In this document: piece by piece, positions 1 to 8,654 of the stretch | Numbering within the stretch: the stretch's first letter is position 1 | Layout: each line of letters starts with the position of its first letter | Assembly (NCBI GenBank): GCA_016779225.1 | Contig: JADHNZ010000009.1 | Coordinates: 21,514 to 85,513 of the forward strand | Direction of reading: 5' to 3' | Length of the DNA stretch: 64,000 nucleotides | From: Planctomycetota bacterium | Lineage (GTDB): Bacteria > Planctomycetota > UBA1135 > GCA-002686595 | Program-made: the position numbers and the translations under genes | Notes under the pieces: model-generated | Told to the model about the DNA's origin: nothing | The model's input: only the letters and a program-made list of their open reading frames with translations | Database searches by the model: none

Positions 1-1170
1 GACTTCGGCGGCGTCCGCGTGGTGAAGGGCTACCACCGCGAGGCGGCCCAGACCCGGCGCTTCGAGCGCTCGAGCGCCCAGAACCGCGACAACCAGGTCC
101 AGCTGGGACGCGCACGCGGGCTCACCCACGCGGCGATCAACGGCTCCTTCGATCTGACCTTCGCGGTCATCCTGGTGGTCGGCGGCCTCGCGGCGATCGA
201 CCGGACGCTGCCCATCGGCGACCTGTTCCAGTTCGTGGACCTGACCCTCAAGGTGTTCTGGCCCCTGATCGCCCTGGGCTGGATCGCGGGCATGTACCCC
301 AGGGCCGTTGCCAGCGCGGAGCGCGTGGACACGCTGCTGGCCACCCGCTCGGCCCTGGAGGCCCCGGCTGCTGGCACCGAGCTCGCGGCGCCCGCGCAGG
401 GAGGCCTCTCCCTCGAGGGCGTCGGGTTCACCTACCCCAAGGGCACGACCCCGGCCCTCCAGGGAATCGAGGTCCGCGTGCCTCCGGGCGGCTCGCTCGG
501 CGTCGTCGGCCCGACGGGCTGCGGCAAGTCCACGCTCCTGCTCCTGCTCGGGCGTCAGATGGATCCGCAGGAGGGCACCGTGCGCCTGGACGGGACCGAC
601 CTGCGCAGCCTGCCCCTCGCCCAGGCCAGGGGGGCCCTGGGCTATGTCCCCCAGGACGCGTTCCTGTTCTCCGTGCCGTATGCGGACAACATCCGCTTCG
701 GCGCGGACGGCGAGCTCAGCGATGCGCAGGTGGCGGAGCTGATCGACCAGGCGGCCATGACGGAGGAGGTGGCGCGCTTCCCCGAGGGCGACCGCACGCT
801 GATCGGCGAGCGCGGCGTCACCCTGTCGGGGGGCCAGCGCCAGCGCACCTGCATCGCCCGCGCCCTCGCCCGCGATCCGCGCGTGCTCGTCCTGGACGAC
901 TGCCTCTCCGCCGTGGACACCGAGACCGAGAGCCGCCTCCTCGGCACCCTGCGCGAGGCCGGCTCCGGACGGACCGTAGTGGTGGCCGCGCACCGCCTCT
1001 CCACCGTGGCCAGCTGCGATGAGATCCTGGTCCTCAGCGAGGAGGGCACGATCGCCCAGCGCGGCACCCACGAGGAGCTGGTGGCCTGCGACGGCTGGTA
1101 CCGCGACACCTGGGAGCAGCAGCAGCGGCGGGAGTCCCAGGGGGCTCCGAACCCGGGAGGGGCCGCGTGA
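1..1170 (+). CDS. ABC exporter half-transporter, subunit 1 (5' end outside window)
   Basis: This is the C-terminal part of a type IV ABC exporter half: the end of the transmembrane domain (hydrophobic segments around 140-290 nt) followed by a full nucleotide-binding domain. Visible motifs are Walker A (VGPTGCGKST), Q-loop region (YVPQD), signature LSGGQRQR, Walker B VLVLDDCLSAVD and an H-loop in AAHRLS. The Walker B motif ends in Asp where active ABC ATPases carry the catalytic Glu. This is the known hallmark of the degenerate-site subunit of heterodimeric exporters such as MdlA/TM287. The reading frame is open from the first base, so the start lies upstream. Its stop overlaps the next gene by four bases (GTGA), so the two halves are surely a coupled pair. 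Substrate unknown; lipids, drugs or peptides are all possible for this family. Confidence 0.9.
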   Translation, partial: DFGGVRVVKGYHREAAQTRRFERSSAQNRDNQVQLGRARGLTHAAINGSFDLTFAVILVVGGLAAIDRTLPIGDLFQFVDLTLKVFWPLIALGWIAGMYPRAVASAERVDTLLATRSALEAPAAGTELAAPAQGGLSLEGVGFTYPKGTTPALQGIEVRVPPGGSLGVVGPTGCGKSTLLLLLGRQMDPQEGTVRLDGTDLRSLPLAQARGALGYVPQDAFLFSVPYADNIRFGADGELSDAQVAELIDQAAMTEEVARFPEGDRTLIGERGVTLSGGQRQRTCIARALARDPRVLVLDDCLSAVDTETESRLLGTLREAGSGRTVVVAAHRLSTVASCDEILVLSEEGTIAQRGTHEELVACDGWYRDTWEQQQRRESQGAPNPGGAA

Positions 1171-2984
1171 GCTGGCAGGACGAGGAGCTCGTCGCCACGC
1201 GCGCCTGGGACGGACGCCTGTTCCGTCGCCTGCTGCGCTACGCGGGTCCCCATCGCGGCCTGTTCCTGCGCTGCTTCGCGGTGCTGGTCGCGCTGTTCGC
1301 ACTGGACCTGGTCGGCCCCTGGATCTGGCAGGAGACCCTTGACGGCCCGGTGACCGACTCCCTGGCCGCGAGCGAGGGCCAGGACCGCGCGCCCTTCGTC
1401 CACGCCCTGCTCGTGCTGGTGGGCGCCTATGCCGGGGTCCTCGTCCTGCAGATGGCCCTGCGCTACTTCGAGGTGGCCACCCTGAACCGCACGGGCCAGG
1501 CCGTCATCCACGACCTGCGCACGGACCTCTACCGCCACCTCTCGGGCCTAGATCTGTCCTGGTTCGACCGCCGCCCCACCGGCGCCCTCGTGACCCGTGT
1601 CTCGAGCGATGTGGAGAACCTGGCGGAGCTGTTCACCTCGGGCGTGGTGACCCTCGCCTTCGACACGGTGAAGGTCGTGGTGGTCCTGGGTGTGCTCTTC
1701 ACCATCCATGCCCCCCTGGCGCTGGTGGTCACGCTGCTCACGCCCCTCCTGGTGGTGGTCAGCCTCTCCTTCCGCGGCGGCGCCCGGAGAGCCCACAGGT
1801 CCGTGCGCGCGGAGCTCGCGAAGCTGAACGGCTACCTCCAGGAGGTCCTGCAGGGCATCCGCGTCGTGCAGTTCTTCGGCCGCGAGGAGCATGTGGGCGC
1901 GCGCTTCGCGCACCGCCTCGACCGCTACTACGAGGCCAACAAGCGCACCATCTTCCTGTTCGCGCTGTTCTTCCCGATCATGTCGGTGGCGGTGTACCTC
2001 ATCCAGGGCGCGACCCTGGGCGTGGGCGTGGTCTCGATCGCCGACCAGGACCTGACCATCGGAGCGTTCCTGCGCTTCTGGCTCTACCTCAACCTCGTCG
2101 TCAAGCCGATCCGCGACCTGGGCGAGCGCTACAACATCCTCCAGTCGGCCTTCGCGTCCGCGGAGCGCGTGTTCGAGGTCCTCGACACCGAGCCGACCCT
2201 GGTCAGCGGGGACGCCCCTCGGCCCCTGCCTCCCCGGGGCGCAGCTCCCTCCGTCGCCTTCGACGGGGTCGCCTTCGGCTACCTGGAGGGACAGGAGGTC
2301 GTCGCGGACCTCGACTTCACCATCGAGCCGGGCCAGACCGTGGCCCTCGTCGGCGCGACCGGCGCGGGCAAGAGCACGATCGTGAACCTGCTCCTGCGCT
2401 TCTACGACCCCGGGCGCGGACGCGTGCTCGTGGATGGCATCCCGCTGCCCGAGGTCGACCTTGAGGACTGGCGCAGCCGCATGGGGCTGGTGCTCCAGGA
2501 GGACTTCCTGTTCGCGGGAACCGTTCGAGAGAATGTCGTCATGGACCGCGAGGGCGTGGACGACGCGGCGCTCGAGGAGGCCCTCGACGCCAGCCGTGCG
2601 CGCCAGGTCCTGAGCGGCCTGGCGGGAGGCCTCGATGCGGAGGTCGCGGAGCGCGGCGCCACCTTCTCCACCGGCGAGCGCCAGCTCCTGGCCATCGCCC
2701 GCGCGCTCGCGGGGCGGCCCGACCTCGTGGTCCTGGACGAGGCCACCGCGAGCGTGGACTCGGGCACCGAGGCGCGCATCGAGGAGGCCATCGGTCGCCT
2801 CCTGGCGGGTCGCAGTGCCCTGGTGGTGGCGCACAGGCTGTCCACCATTCGCCGCGCGTCGCTGATCCTGGTCCTGGACCGCGGCCGCATCGTGGAGCGC
2901 GGCACCCACGAGGAACTCCTGGCCCGCGGCGGCGCGTACGCGCGCCTGCACGAGCTGCAGTTCGCCGAGGGCGTCGACGCCTGA
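1167..2984 (+). CDS. ABC exporter half-transporter, subunit 2
   Basis: Complete 605-residue ABC exporter half with the transmembrane domain at about residues 30-310 and the nucleotide-binding domain at about 360-600. Walker A is at 395-403 (GATGAGKST) and Walker B is LVVLDEATASVD with the catalytic Glu intact. The signature motif reads FSTGERQ instead of LSGGQ. In heterodimeric exporters the degenerate site combines the Asp-type Walker B of one half with a deviant signature from the other. The pair here fits exactly, leaving one hydrolysis-competent site built from this Walker B and the LSGGQ of the upstream gene. The GTG start overlaps the upstream stop (GTGA), implying translational coupling. 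It resembles MdlB. Acts in the inner membrane; cargo cannot be read from sequence. Confidence 0.92.
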   Translation: MSWQDEELVATRAWDGRLFRRLLRYAGPHRGLFLRCFAVLVALFALDLVGPWIWQETLDGPVTDSLAASEGQDRAPFVHALLVLVGAYAGVLVLQMALRYFEVATLNRTGQAVIHDLRTDLYRHLSGLDLSWFDRRPTGALVTRVSSDVENLAELFTSGVVTLAFDTVKVVVVLGVLFTIHAPLALVVTLLTPLLVVVSLSFRGGARRAHRSVRAELAKLNGYLQEVLQGIRVVQFFGREEHVGARFAHRLDRYYEANKRTIFLFALFFPIMSVAVYLIQGATLGVGVVSIADQDLTIGAFLRFWLYLNLVVKPIRDLGERYNILQSAFASAERVFEVLDTEPTLVSGDAPRPLPPRGAAPSVAFDGVAFGYLEGQEVVADLDFTIEPGQTVALVGATGAGKSTIVNLLLRFYDPGRGRVLVDGIPLPEVDLEDWRSRMGLVLQEDFLFAGTVRENVVMDREGVDDAALEEALDASRARQVLSGLAGGLDAEVAERGATFSTGERQLLAIARALAGRPDLVVLDEATASVDSGTEARIEEAIGRLLAGRSALVVAHRLSTIRRASLILVLDRGRIVERGTHEELLARGGAYARLHELQFAEGVDA

Positions 2985-3007
2985 GCGGCGGCGCGCCGCG
3001 CCCGCGC

Positions 3008-3214
3008 TCAGCGCGTGCCCAGGGCGCGCTCGAGCACCCAGCCCAGGGCGAAGAGGCCGGCGCCAATGGCAAGGCCATAGCTCTCCATCTTCATCGAGGA
3101 GAGCCCCTCGTCCTTCATCCCCAGCTCGACGCTCATCATCAGCCCGATCAGGATCGCGAGCAGGCCCGCGCCCTCTAGGACCTTGGCAAGGCGGTAGACG
3201 AAGCGTCCGGACAT
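3008..3214 (-). CDS. Small two-helix membrane protein, unknown function
   Basis: A 68-residue protein with two hydrophobic helices, about residues 10-28 (a stretch containing GAGLLAILIGLMM) and 46-62 (AIGAGLFALGWVL), separated by a short Lys/Glu/Met-rich loop. It ends in an Arg-containing tail. The ATG at 3214 is chosen over an in-frame start at 3250, because the longer form would add a Pro/Arg-rich, non-hydrophobic extension and overlap the glycosyltransferase gene. It sits 32 nt downstream of that gene on the same strand and may share its transcript. I do not recognise a family. Such tiny membrane proteins are often annotated hypothetical. Confidence 0.6.
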   Translation of the reverse strand: MSGRFVYRLAKVLEGAGLLAILIGLMMSVELGMKDEGLSSMKMESYGLAIGAGLFALGWVLERALGTR

Positions 3215-3246
3215 GTGGGCAGCTTCGCGGCGCGGGGGCCCGGGCG

Positions 3247-4314
3247 TCAACCCAGGGTCTCCAGCTGCCGACGCACGGCGGCCGCCAAGCGCGCACCCGT
3301 GAGGCTCGCGTTGTCGGCGTCACGGCGGTAGCTGCCCGCATCCGCGGCCGTGGACACGACCTTCTCACCGCGCCCGAACAGGTCGATCTCGTGGGGCGAG
3401 GTCGGCGCGAAGAACGCGACCACGCGACGCGCCCGTGCGACTCCCATGTGGAGCGCCAGGCTGTCCGAGGTCACCAGCAAGTCGAGGGCCCCCACCAGCG
3501 CGGAGAACCCGCGCAGGGTGAGGTCGAGGGGCGCCTCTGCCAGGTGCGCGGCCGGCGCCTGGGTGCGGATGCGCTGCGCCAGGTCGGCGTTGCGGTCGCG
3601 CTCCTCGGGACCGCCGAGGAGGAGGAAGCGCAGCGCGGGGTCTCCCCCCGCAAGTTCCTCGACCATCCGCACCACCTCATCGGTCCGCATGGCCTTGGTC
3701 GTCCAGCGCCCGCCCGCGCCGGTGTTGAGCCCCACCAGGGGTCCGCCCGCGCCGGCGGGCACCAGCCCCGCGGCCAGCTCACGCCCGCGCGCCAGCTCGT
3801 CCGCGCTGAGCTCGAGGCGCGGACGATCGGGCCGCACGCCGGCGACCTCCGCGAGCAGCTCGGCATGGGTGCGCCGGTTCGCCAGCTTGCGACGGTCGGC
3901 CTCCTCCAGGCCCTCGCGGCACAGCAGCCCCATCCCGAACCAGCAGGCGGCGTCGCTCGTGTAGGTCGGGTGTCCTGCCTCGTCGAGACAGGCCCCCGTC
4001 AGCGCGGCTCCCGATCGCGCCGCCACTGCGGTGCCCAGGCGACAGAGAGGCCGCTCGTCGTCGAGGGACAGCACGCGGTCGAAGCCCTGGGAGCCCAGGT
4101 CCTCGGCGAGGGCGTCGAGCTGGACCTCGGAAGCGGGGTCCAGCTCGAGGATGCGGTGCACGAGGGGGTGGCGCTCGAGCAGGGGTGCAGCCCCGGTCGC
4201 CGTGACCCAGGTGACCTCCAGCCCTGCGTCGCGCTCCGCGAGCCCCGGCAGCAGCGAGGTGGTTCGCAGGACATCCCCGAGGGCGCCGGTCTTGATCAGC
4301 AGGAGGCGGCTCAT
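3247..4314 (-). CDS. Glycosyltransferase family 9 (heptosyltransferase-like)
   Basis: A 355-residue GT-B enzyme of the GT9/heptosyltransferase type. The N-terminus, LLIKTGALGDVLRTTSLLPG, is the classic family opening. The C-terminal half has the donor-domain motifs VGLNTGAGGRWTTKAM (about 194-209), a Rossmann strand FLLLGGPEE (230-238), and TSDSLALHMGVA (282-293), equivalent to the SD/PxxHxA substrate loop. The family transfers ADP-heptose or related sugars in lipopolysaccharide core synthesis at the cytoplasmic face of the inner membrane. The exact donor is not readable. ATG at 4314 places the Rossmann strand right at the start; the much longer open frame upstream is an artefact of high GC. 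The gene lies 130 nt downstream of the AOR-like gene on the same strand. Confidence 0.85.
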   Translation of the reverse strand: MSRLLLIKTGALGDVLRTTSLLPGLAERDAGLEVTWVTATGAAPLLERHPLVHRILELDPASEVQLDALAEDLGSQGFDRVLSLDDERPLCRLGTAVAARSGAALTGACLDEAGHPTYTSDAACWFGMGLLCREGLEEADRRKLANRRTHAELLAEVAGVRPDRPRLELSADELARGRELAAGLVPAGAGGPLVGLNTGAGGRWTTKAMRTDEVVRMVEELAGGDPALRFLLLGGPEERDRNADLAQRIRTQAPAAHLAEAPLDLTLRGFSALVGALDLLVTSDSLALHMGVARARRVVAFFAPTSPHEIDLFGRGEKVVSTAADAGSYRRDADNASLTGARLAAAVRRQLETLG

Positions 4315-4444
4315 GCGCGGGGCCGAGGATAGGAACCCCGCGCCGCCGAGTCCCGGACCGGCCGGCGAACCGCTCTTGCCCCTGCCGGAGGCGCGCGCCG
4401 CGCGCGCCCCAGCCGCCGCGAGCGCCTCAGCCCCCGCGCGCGGC

Positions 4445-6292
4445 TCAGCCGCCGGGGACGACCCACAGCAGCTCGATGCGCTCACCGGCGGCGACGCGCG
4501 CCCCCTCCCCCAGGGGCCGGCCGTCGCGCAGCAGGGCGGGGACCACGCAGCCCTGGGCATCGAGCAGCTGATCGCGGTGGGCCGGGTGGCGGGCGGCGAG
4601 GGCCTCGACGAGGGCCAGCCCGGTCGCAGGGACGGGCAGGCGGAGGGGCCCGGCCTCGGCCAGCTCCGCGCCGAGGGCGCCTCGGGCCTGGACCAGGACC
4701 TCGGCGAGCGCGTCCGCCCCCGACCCACGGCAACCTCCTCCCGGCGTCGCGTGGAGGGGGCGAGCCGCGGCGGACTCGACGCGCAGGGCGAGCGCATGCT
4801 CCTCTGGCAGGAGCCCGCCGACCGGGTCCAGTCCGCGCCAGGAGCGGTACCGCGCGAGGGCGGGCGCGAGCTCCTCCTCCAGGCCCTCGGCGAACGGCGC
4901 GCCCCAGGCGTGCCGCACGCGATGGGCCGTGCGCGCGAGCGTCGCGCCCCACCTCCGGAGGCGCGCTCCAGGCGCAGGCTGCGCCGCGAGCTCGGGCACG
5001 AGCGCACGCGCGAGCGCGTCCAGGTCCAGCACGCCGTCAGCCAGCAGCGCTGCGGCTGAGAAGGCGCAGAAGCCGAGGGCGTCCAGGGCCGTGCTGAGGT
5101 CCTCGTGCCAGCCGACGACGAGGCCCTCGTCCGGGCCGGCGGCGCCGTCACCGTCCGCGCCGCTCCACAGGCCCTCGAGCTCGGCCGCCACGGCGCGCAG
5201 GCGCCCCGGCCCCGCCTCCGTCAGGAACGGGAACGCGCGCAGGGGGTCGGCCCCACGCCCGCTGACGCGCGTCGCAAGCCGTCCCACGGAGTCGGCGCGG
5301 GGCAGCGGAGCCAGCGCGCGGGCGGGACCCGGCTCGGTGAGGAGCCGGTCCACGGACTCCCCCGGGGCCAGGCGCGCCGCGGCCTCGCGCGCATCCATGC
5401 CCAGCTCGTTGCAGCGCGCCAAGAGGGCCTCGGCCTCCGCCCCGAAGCGTGCCCGCAGGGGCTCGAGGGCGCTGAAGCGTGCGGCTCCGGTCCCCCCGTC
5501 GAGGGCAACGCCGCAGGGCGTGGGACAGCCGCGGCATCCGTGCCTCTCGCCCGGCTCCCCGTGCTCCGCCTGCTCCCCACCGAAGAGCTCCAGGGTGCCG
5601 CCAGAGGCGCGAGCTCGAAGGCGCGGAGAGCTGCGCAGGGCGGCCTCGAGCGCGCCGGCCTCACGCGAGCGCGCGGGCCGAGGCGCGCCGGGAACGACGG
5701 CAAGGGCCAGCAGGCCGCGCGCCGCGAGGGCGAGGCCCAGCCCGCCGCGTCCCACGCGTGAGCCCGGCTCGAAGCCCGCCGTGAGGTTCGCAAAGGGCAC
5801 GCCAGCCTCGGCAGCCGGTCCGCAGGCGAGGGTCGCGCACGGACCCAGCTCCGCCGTCAGCGCGGCGTTGCGCGCAGCGGCGGACAGCTCTCGCCAGGCG
5901 GGTCGGCGCAGGAGGCGCGCTCCCTCGCCGTCGAGGACGAGCACCCCAGCGCCGGCGGGGTCGGAGCCCTCGAGGACCACCAGGTCGGCGAGGGTGACCA
6001 GGCAGGCCGCGAGCTCCGAGCCCACCTGCCCCTCCGCGAGCCCACCCCCGAGTGCCGCGCGGCTGGCGACCTGGACCCGCGCGGCCGTCGGCACGCCCGC
6101 CGCCACGCAGGGCCCCACGGCGAGGGTGAGCGGCACCGCGGCGGGGGCGGCAAGGGCGAGGCGCTCGAGCGCGGCCTGCGGGGCTCCGAGGGGACCCGCC
6201 GGCTCGGTCTCGAGCCGCGCCTCCACGCCGCCGCCGCCAACGCCGAGGCGAACCTCGAGGCAGCGCAGGGGCGGTCGGAGCGAGTCGGTCAT
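4445..6292 (-). CDS. Aldehyde:ferredoxin oxidoreductase-like protein with C-terminal MoaD/ThiS-like domain
   Basis: A 615-residue Ala/Gly-rich protein. Residues ~1-500 match the aldehyde:ferredoxin oxidoreductase (AOR) family. GRGGLG is at 181-186, a CxxCxxxC cluster motif at C253/C256/C260 (CRGCPTPC), CNELGMD at 294-300 resembles the pterin-contact DxxGLD motif, LGFC at 406-409 supplies the fourth Fe-S cysteine, and YRSWRGLDPVGG resembles the conserved region near the AOR C-terminus. Residues ~545-615 look like a MoaD/ThiS ubiquitin-like domain ending in a free Gly-Gly, the feature MoaD uses for thiocarboxylate formation. Family role: tungsten (or molybdenum) pterin oxidoreductase with ferredoxin as partner. 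A fusion of enzyme and sulfur carrier is unusual, and the AOR part is shorter than the usual ~600 residues, so activity is uncertain. No cofactor or ferredoxin gene is adjacent. Confidence 0.75.
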   Translation of the reverse strand: MTDSLRPPLRCLEVRLGVGGGGVEARLETEPAGPLGAPQAALERLALAAPAAVPLTLAVGPCVAAGVPTAARVQVASRAALGGGLAEGQVGSELAACLVTLADLVVLEGSDPAGAGVLVLDGEGARLLRRPAWRELSAAARNAALTAELGPCATLACGPAAEAGVPFANLTAGFEPGSRVGRGGLGLALAARGLLALAVVPGAPRPARSREAGALEAALRSSPRLRARASGGTLELFGGEQAEHGEPGERHGCRGCPTPCGVALDGGTGAARFSALEPLRARFGAEAEALLARCNELGMDAREAAARLAPGESVDRLLTEPGPARALAPLPRADSVGRLATRVSGRGADPLRAFPFLTEAGPGRLRAVAAELEGLWSGADGDGAAGPDEGLVVGWHEDLSTALDALGFCAFSAAALLADGVLDLDALARALVPELAAQPAPGARLRRWGATLARTAHRVRHAWGAPFAEGLEEELAPALARYRSWRGLDPVGGLLPEEHALALRVESAAARPLHATPGGGCRGSGADALAEVLVQARGALGAELAEAGPLRLPVPATGLALVEALAARHPAHRDQLLDAQGCVVPALLRDGRPLGEGARVAAGERIELLWVVPGG

Positions 6293-6402
6293 GGAAGCCG
6301 ACCGCAGGGTATCCCACAGAAGCCTCCACGCTCCGCGTGGGCACCTGGTCCGCGGACACGCGCCGCGGGCCAGCCCGCCCCGGCGTGTACCCTCTCCCTC
6401 CG

Positions 6403-7359
6403 ATGACCTTCGGCGTCTTCAACGGCCCCGGCCGCCCCTGGACCCTGGGGCGCGTGGCGGGCATCCCCATCCGCCTGCAGCCGTTCCTGCTGGTGCTCGT
6501 GGTCGGACTGGCCCTGAGCCAGGCCCTGAAGCTCGGCTGGCAGGCCGGGGTGATGACCGTGTTCGGCCTGGGACTCGTGCTGGGCTCGGTCCTGCTCCAC
6601 GAGCTCGGGCACGCCCTCGTCGCGCGACGCCTGGGGGTCGGGGTGCTCGACATCACCCTCTGGCCCCTCGGGGGCGTGGCCATGCTGCAGGGCATGCCGG
6701 ACGACCCCTCCGTCGAGGGAGCCGTGGCCCTGGCCGGCCCGCTGGTCAACTTCCTGCTGGCGGGGCTGGGCGCGGCCGGCCTCCTGCTGATGGGCGTGCT
6801 CGGCCAGGTCACGGCGCCGAGCCCGTTCCAGCTCGAGGTGGTGCAGGTCCTGGTCCTGCTCGTCTGGGTGAACCTCGTGATGGGGCTGTTCAACCTGCTG
6901 CCCGCCTTCCCGATGGACGGCGGCAAGATCCTGCGCTCGTTCCTCGCGCGGCGCCGCGGCTGGCTGAGGGGCACGGAGACGGCGGCCCAGGTCGGACGCC
7001 TCTTCGCCTGGGGGATGATCCTGTTCGGCTGGCAGTGGAGCCTGATGATGCCCTTCCTCGGGCTGTTCCTGCTCTTCGCCGGCTCCAAGGAGCTGCTTGG
7101 GGTGCGGCTGCGCCATGCCATGGGCGGAGCGGCTGACACCCCGTTCGGCCAGGGCGGCTTCGCCTTCGGGAGCCTGGAGGAGGTGCTGAGGCGCGCGACC
7201 CAGGGCGGAGGCCCGTTCGCCGGCCAGGGCCCCTCGGGCGACTCCTTCCACGGTGCCTCGGACGCGGGCGAGCAGTCGCCCCGGCGCGGGTTCTCGGAGG
7301 AGGACATCCGCAGGATGGAGGCCCAGCGCGGGCGCCTGCGGCGCGACGAGCTCCCCTGA
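6403..7359 (+). CDS. Site-2 protease family (M50) membrane metalloprotease
   Basis: A 318-residue polytopic membrane protein. The zinc motif HELGH is at 66-70, inside the second hydrophobic segment. The second metal-ligand motif NLLPAFPMDGG at 164-174 follows a further helix pair, exactly the M50/S2P arrangement. There are hydrophobic helices near 26-45, 48-66, 107-135, 148-168 and 208-235. A soluble Gly/Arg-rich tail (about 240-318) carries no recognised CBS or PDZ domain. Family members cut transmembrane substrates such as anti-sigma factors. No anti-sigma gene is adjacent, so the substrate is unknown. ATG at 6403 is preferred because the frame upstream is not hydrophobic. The leader is pyrimidine-rich without a Shine-Dalgarno sequence. 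Confidence 0.85.
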   Translation: MTFGVFNGPGRPWTLGRVAGIPIRLQPFLLVLVVGLALSQALKLGWQAGVMTVFGLGLVLGSVLLHELGHALVARRLGVGVLDITLWPLGGVAMLQGMPDDPSVEGAVALAGPLVNFLLAGLGAAGLLLMGVLGQVTAPSPFQLEVVQVLVLLVWVNLVMGLFNLLPAFPMDGGKILRSFLARRRGWLRGTETAAQVGRLFAWGMILFGWQWSLMMPFLGLFLLFAGSKELLGVRLRHAMGGAADTPFGQGGFAFGSLEEVLRRATQGGGPFAGQGPSGDSFHGASDAGEQSPRRGFSEEDIRRMEAQRGRLRRDELP

Positions 7360-7368
7360 GCCGTGCCC

Positions 7369-8466
7369 CTAGAGGTTGCCCAGGCGAATCGCCTGGGTCG
7401 GGCAGTTGCGCGCGCAGGCGTGGTCGCGGGTGCACTCGAAGTTGTGCGGCTTGAGCACCTCGGCCCGCTCCTCCCCCATGCGGAAGCCCGCGGTCTCGCA
7501 GACGGTCTCGCACACGCCGCAGCCCACGCAGCGGGCGGGGTCGATGGAGAGCTTCACATACTCCGCGGGCTGCACCGGGCAGGCGAGGCCTGCGGACGGA
7601 TCGACCGCGACCTCCTCCCGCGTGGCCGGATGAGAGAGCAGGACCCGCAGGGCCTCGCTCTCCCCGGCAGCGATCACATCGGGCACCTCGTCGAAGTCGA
7701 ACCGGTGCAGGTGGCCGACCTTCGGCTGGATGAGCACGACGCTGGAGTCCACATGCATGTGCAGCATGTGCTCGACGACCACCTCCTGGGCGATCTCGAA
7801 CGAGCGGAAGAGGCTCGAGATGGCGCGGTCCTTGAAGTTGGGCGCCTTGTAGGTGCCCTTGACGGTGAGGTCGACCGCCAGGATGCGCTCCGCACCCAGG
7901 GCCTTGGCGAAGCGCAGGGGCGTCGGGTCGGCAATGCCGCCGTCGACGAAGTGGCGGCCGCCGTGCTCGAGGGGCTCGAAGACCGCCGGGAGGGCGCACG
8001 AGGAGTAGACGGCGTCCACCACCGGGAGGTCCTCGAAGCCGCGCGTCCCCCAGAAGACGCTGCCCCCGGTCTCGAGGCAGACCGCGTTGCACCAGAAGGG
8101 AGTGCGCGTGCCGGAGATCGGCCCCTCGGGGAGCAGGCGCTCCAGGCTGCGGCGGAAGCGCTCTCCCTGGTACATGGACACGACCCGCGGGCCGCGCAGG
8201 AGCAGCTTCAGCGCGTTCAGGCGGAAGTAGTCCTCCTTCTTGAGGTGCAGCACCTCCTGCTCCAGCTCATCGAGGGGCATCCCCCCCGCGACCATGGCGC
8301 CGATCAGCGAGCCGATCGAGGTGCCGACCACCGCGTCGAAGGAGAGGCCCAGGCGCTCGAGGGCCCGCAGGACGCCGATGTGGGCCATGCCCCGCATCCC
8401 CCCACCACCGAGGACCAGCACCGTGCGAGGGCGGCCAGGGGTCCAGCGAATGCGGCTCGGGGTCAT
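7369..8466 (-). CDS. Patatin-like phospholipase fused to a C-terminal ferredoxin domain
   Basis: A 365-residue protein in two parts. Residues 14-240 are a patatin/RssA-type lipid acyl hydrolase: oxyanion loop GGGGMRG (20-26), nucleophile motif GTSIGS with Ser50, and catalytic DGG with Asp175. The last ~60 residues are a dicluster ferredoxin. The first motif is C313-x2-C316-x2-C319-x3-C323. The second is C345-x2-D348-x2-C351-x3-C355-Pro, where Asp replaces the second cysteine. An Asp at this position ligates a cluster in Pyrococcus furiosus ferredoxin and can favour a 3Fe form. The patatin domain predicts hydrolysis of membrane lipids; why it should be redox-linked is unknown. ATG at 8466 gives the normal patatin start. 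There is no signal peptide. It is divergent from the gene at 8655 and convergent with the M50 protease. Confidence 0.85.
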   Translation of the reverse strand: MTPSRIRWTPGRPRTVLVLGGGGMRGMAHIGVLRALERLGLSFDAVVGTSIGSLIGAMVAGGMPLDELEQEVLHLKKEDYFRLNALKLLLRGPRVVSMYQGERFRRSLERLLPEGPISGTRTPFWCNAVCLETGGSVFWGTRGFEDLPVVDAVYSSCALPAVFEPLEHGGRHFVDGGIADPTPLRFAKALGAERILAVDLTVKGTYKAPNFKDRAISSLFRSFEIAQEVVVEHMLHMHVDSSVVLIQPKVGHLHRFDFDEVPDVIAAGESEALRVLLSHPATREEVAVDPSAGLACPVQPAEYVKLSIDPARCVGCGVCETVCETAGFRMGEERAEVLKPHNFECTRDHACARNCPTQAIRLGNL

Positions 8467-8654
8467 GGGAGCTTCGTGGGCGAGCCCCGCAGGAGGTCCG
8501 ACCCCGCGGGGGCGCGGCGCCCCCTGGAGAGATCGACACGGCCGGTGGGTCCTCTTGAGACACTGCGGAGGGAGCAGGTCCAGCTCCGCGACGGGCCTGG
8601 ACCGGTCGTCCCCCCCGGCCTGCACCCGTCGCCACCCCTAGAGCCCCGCGTCCG

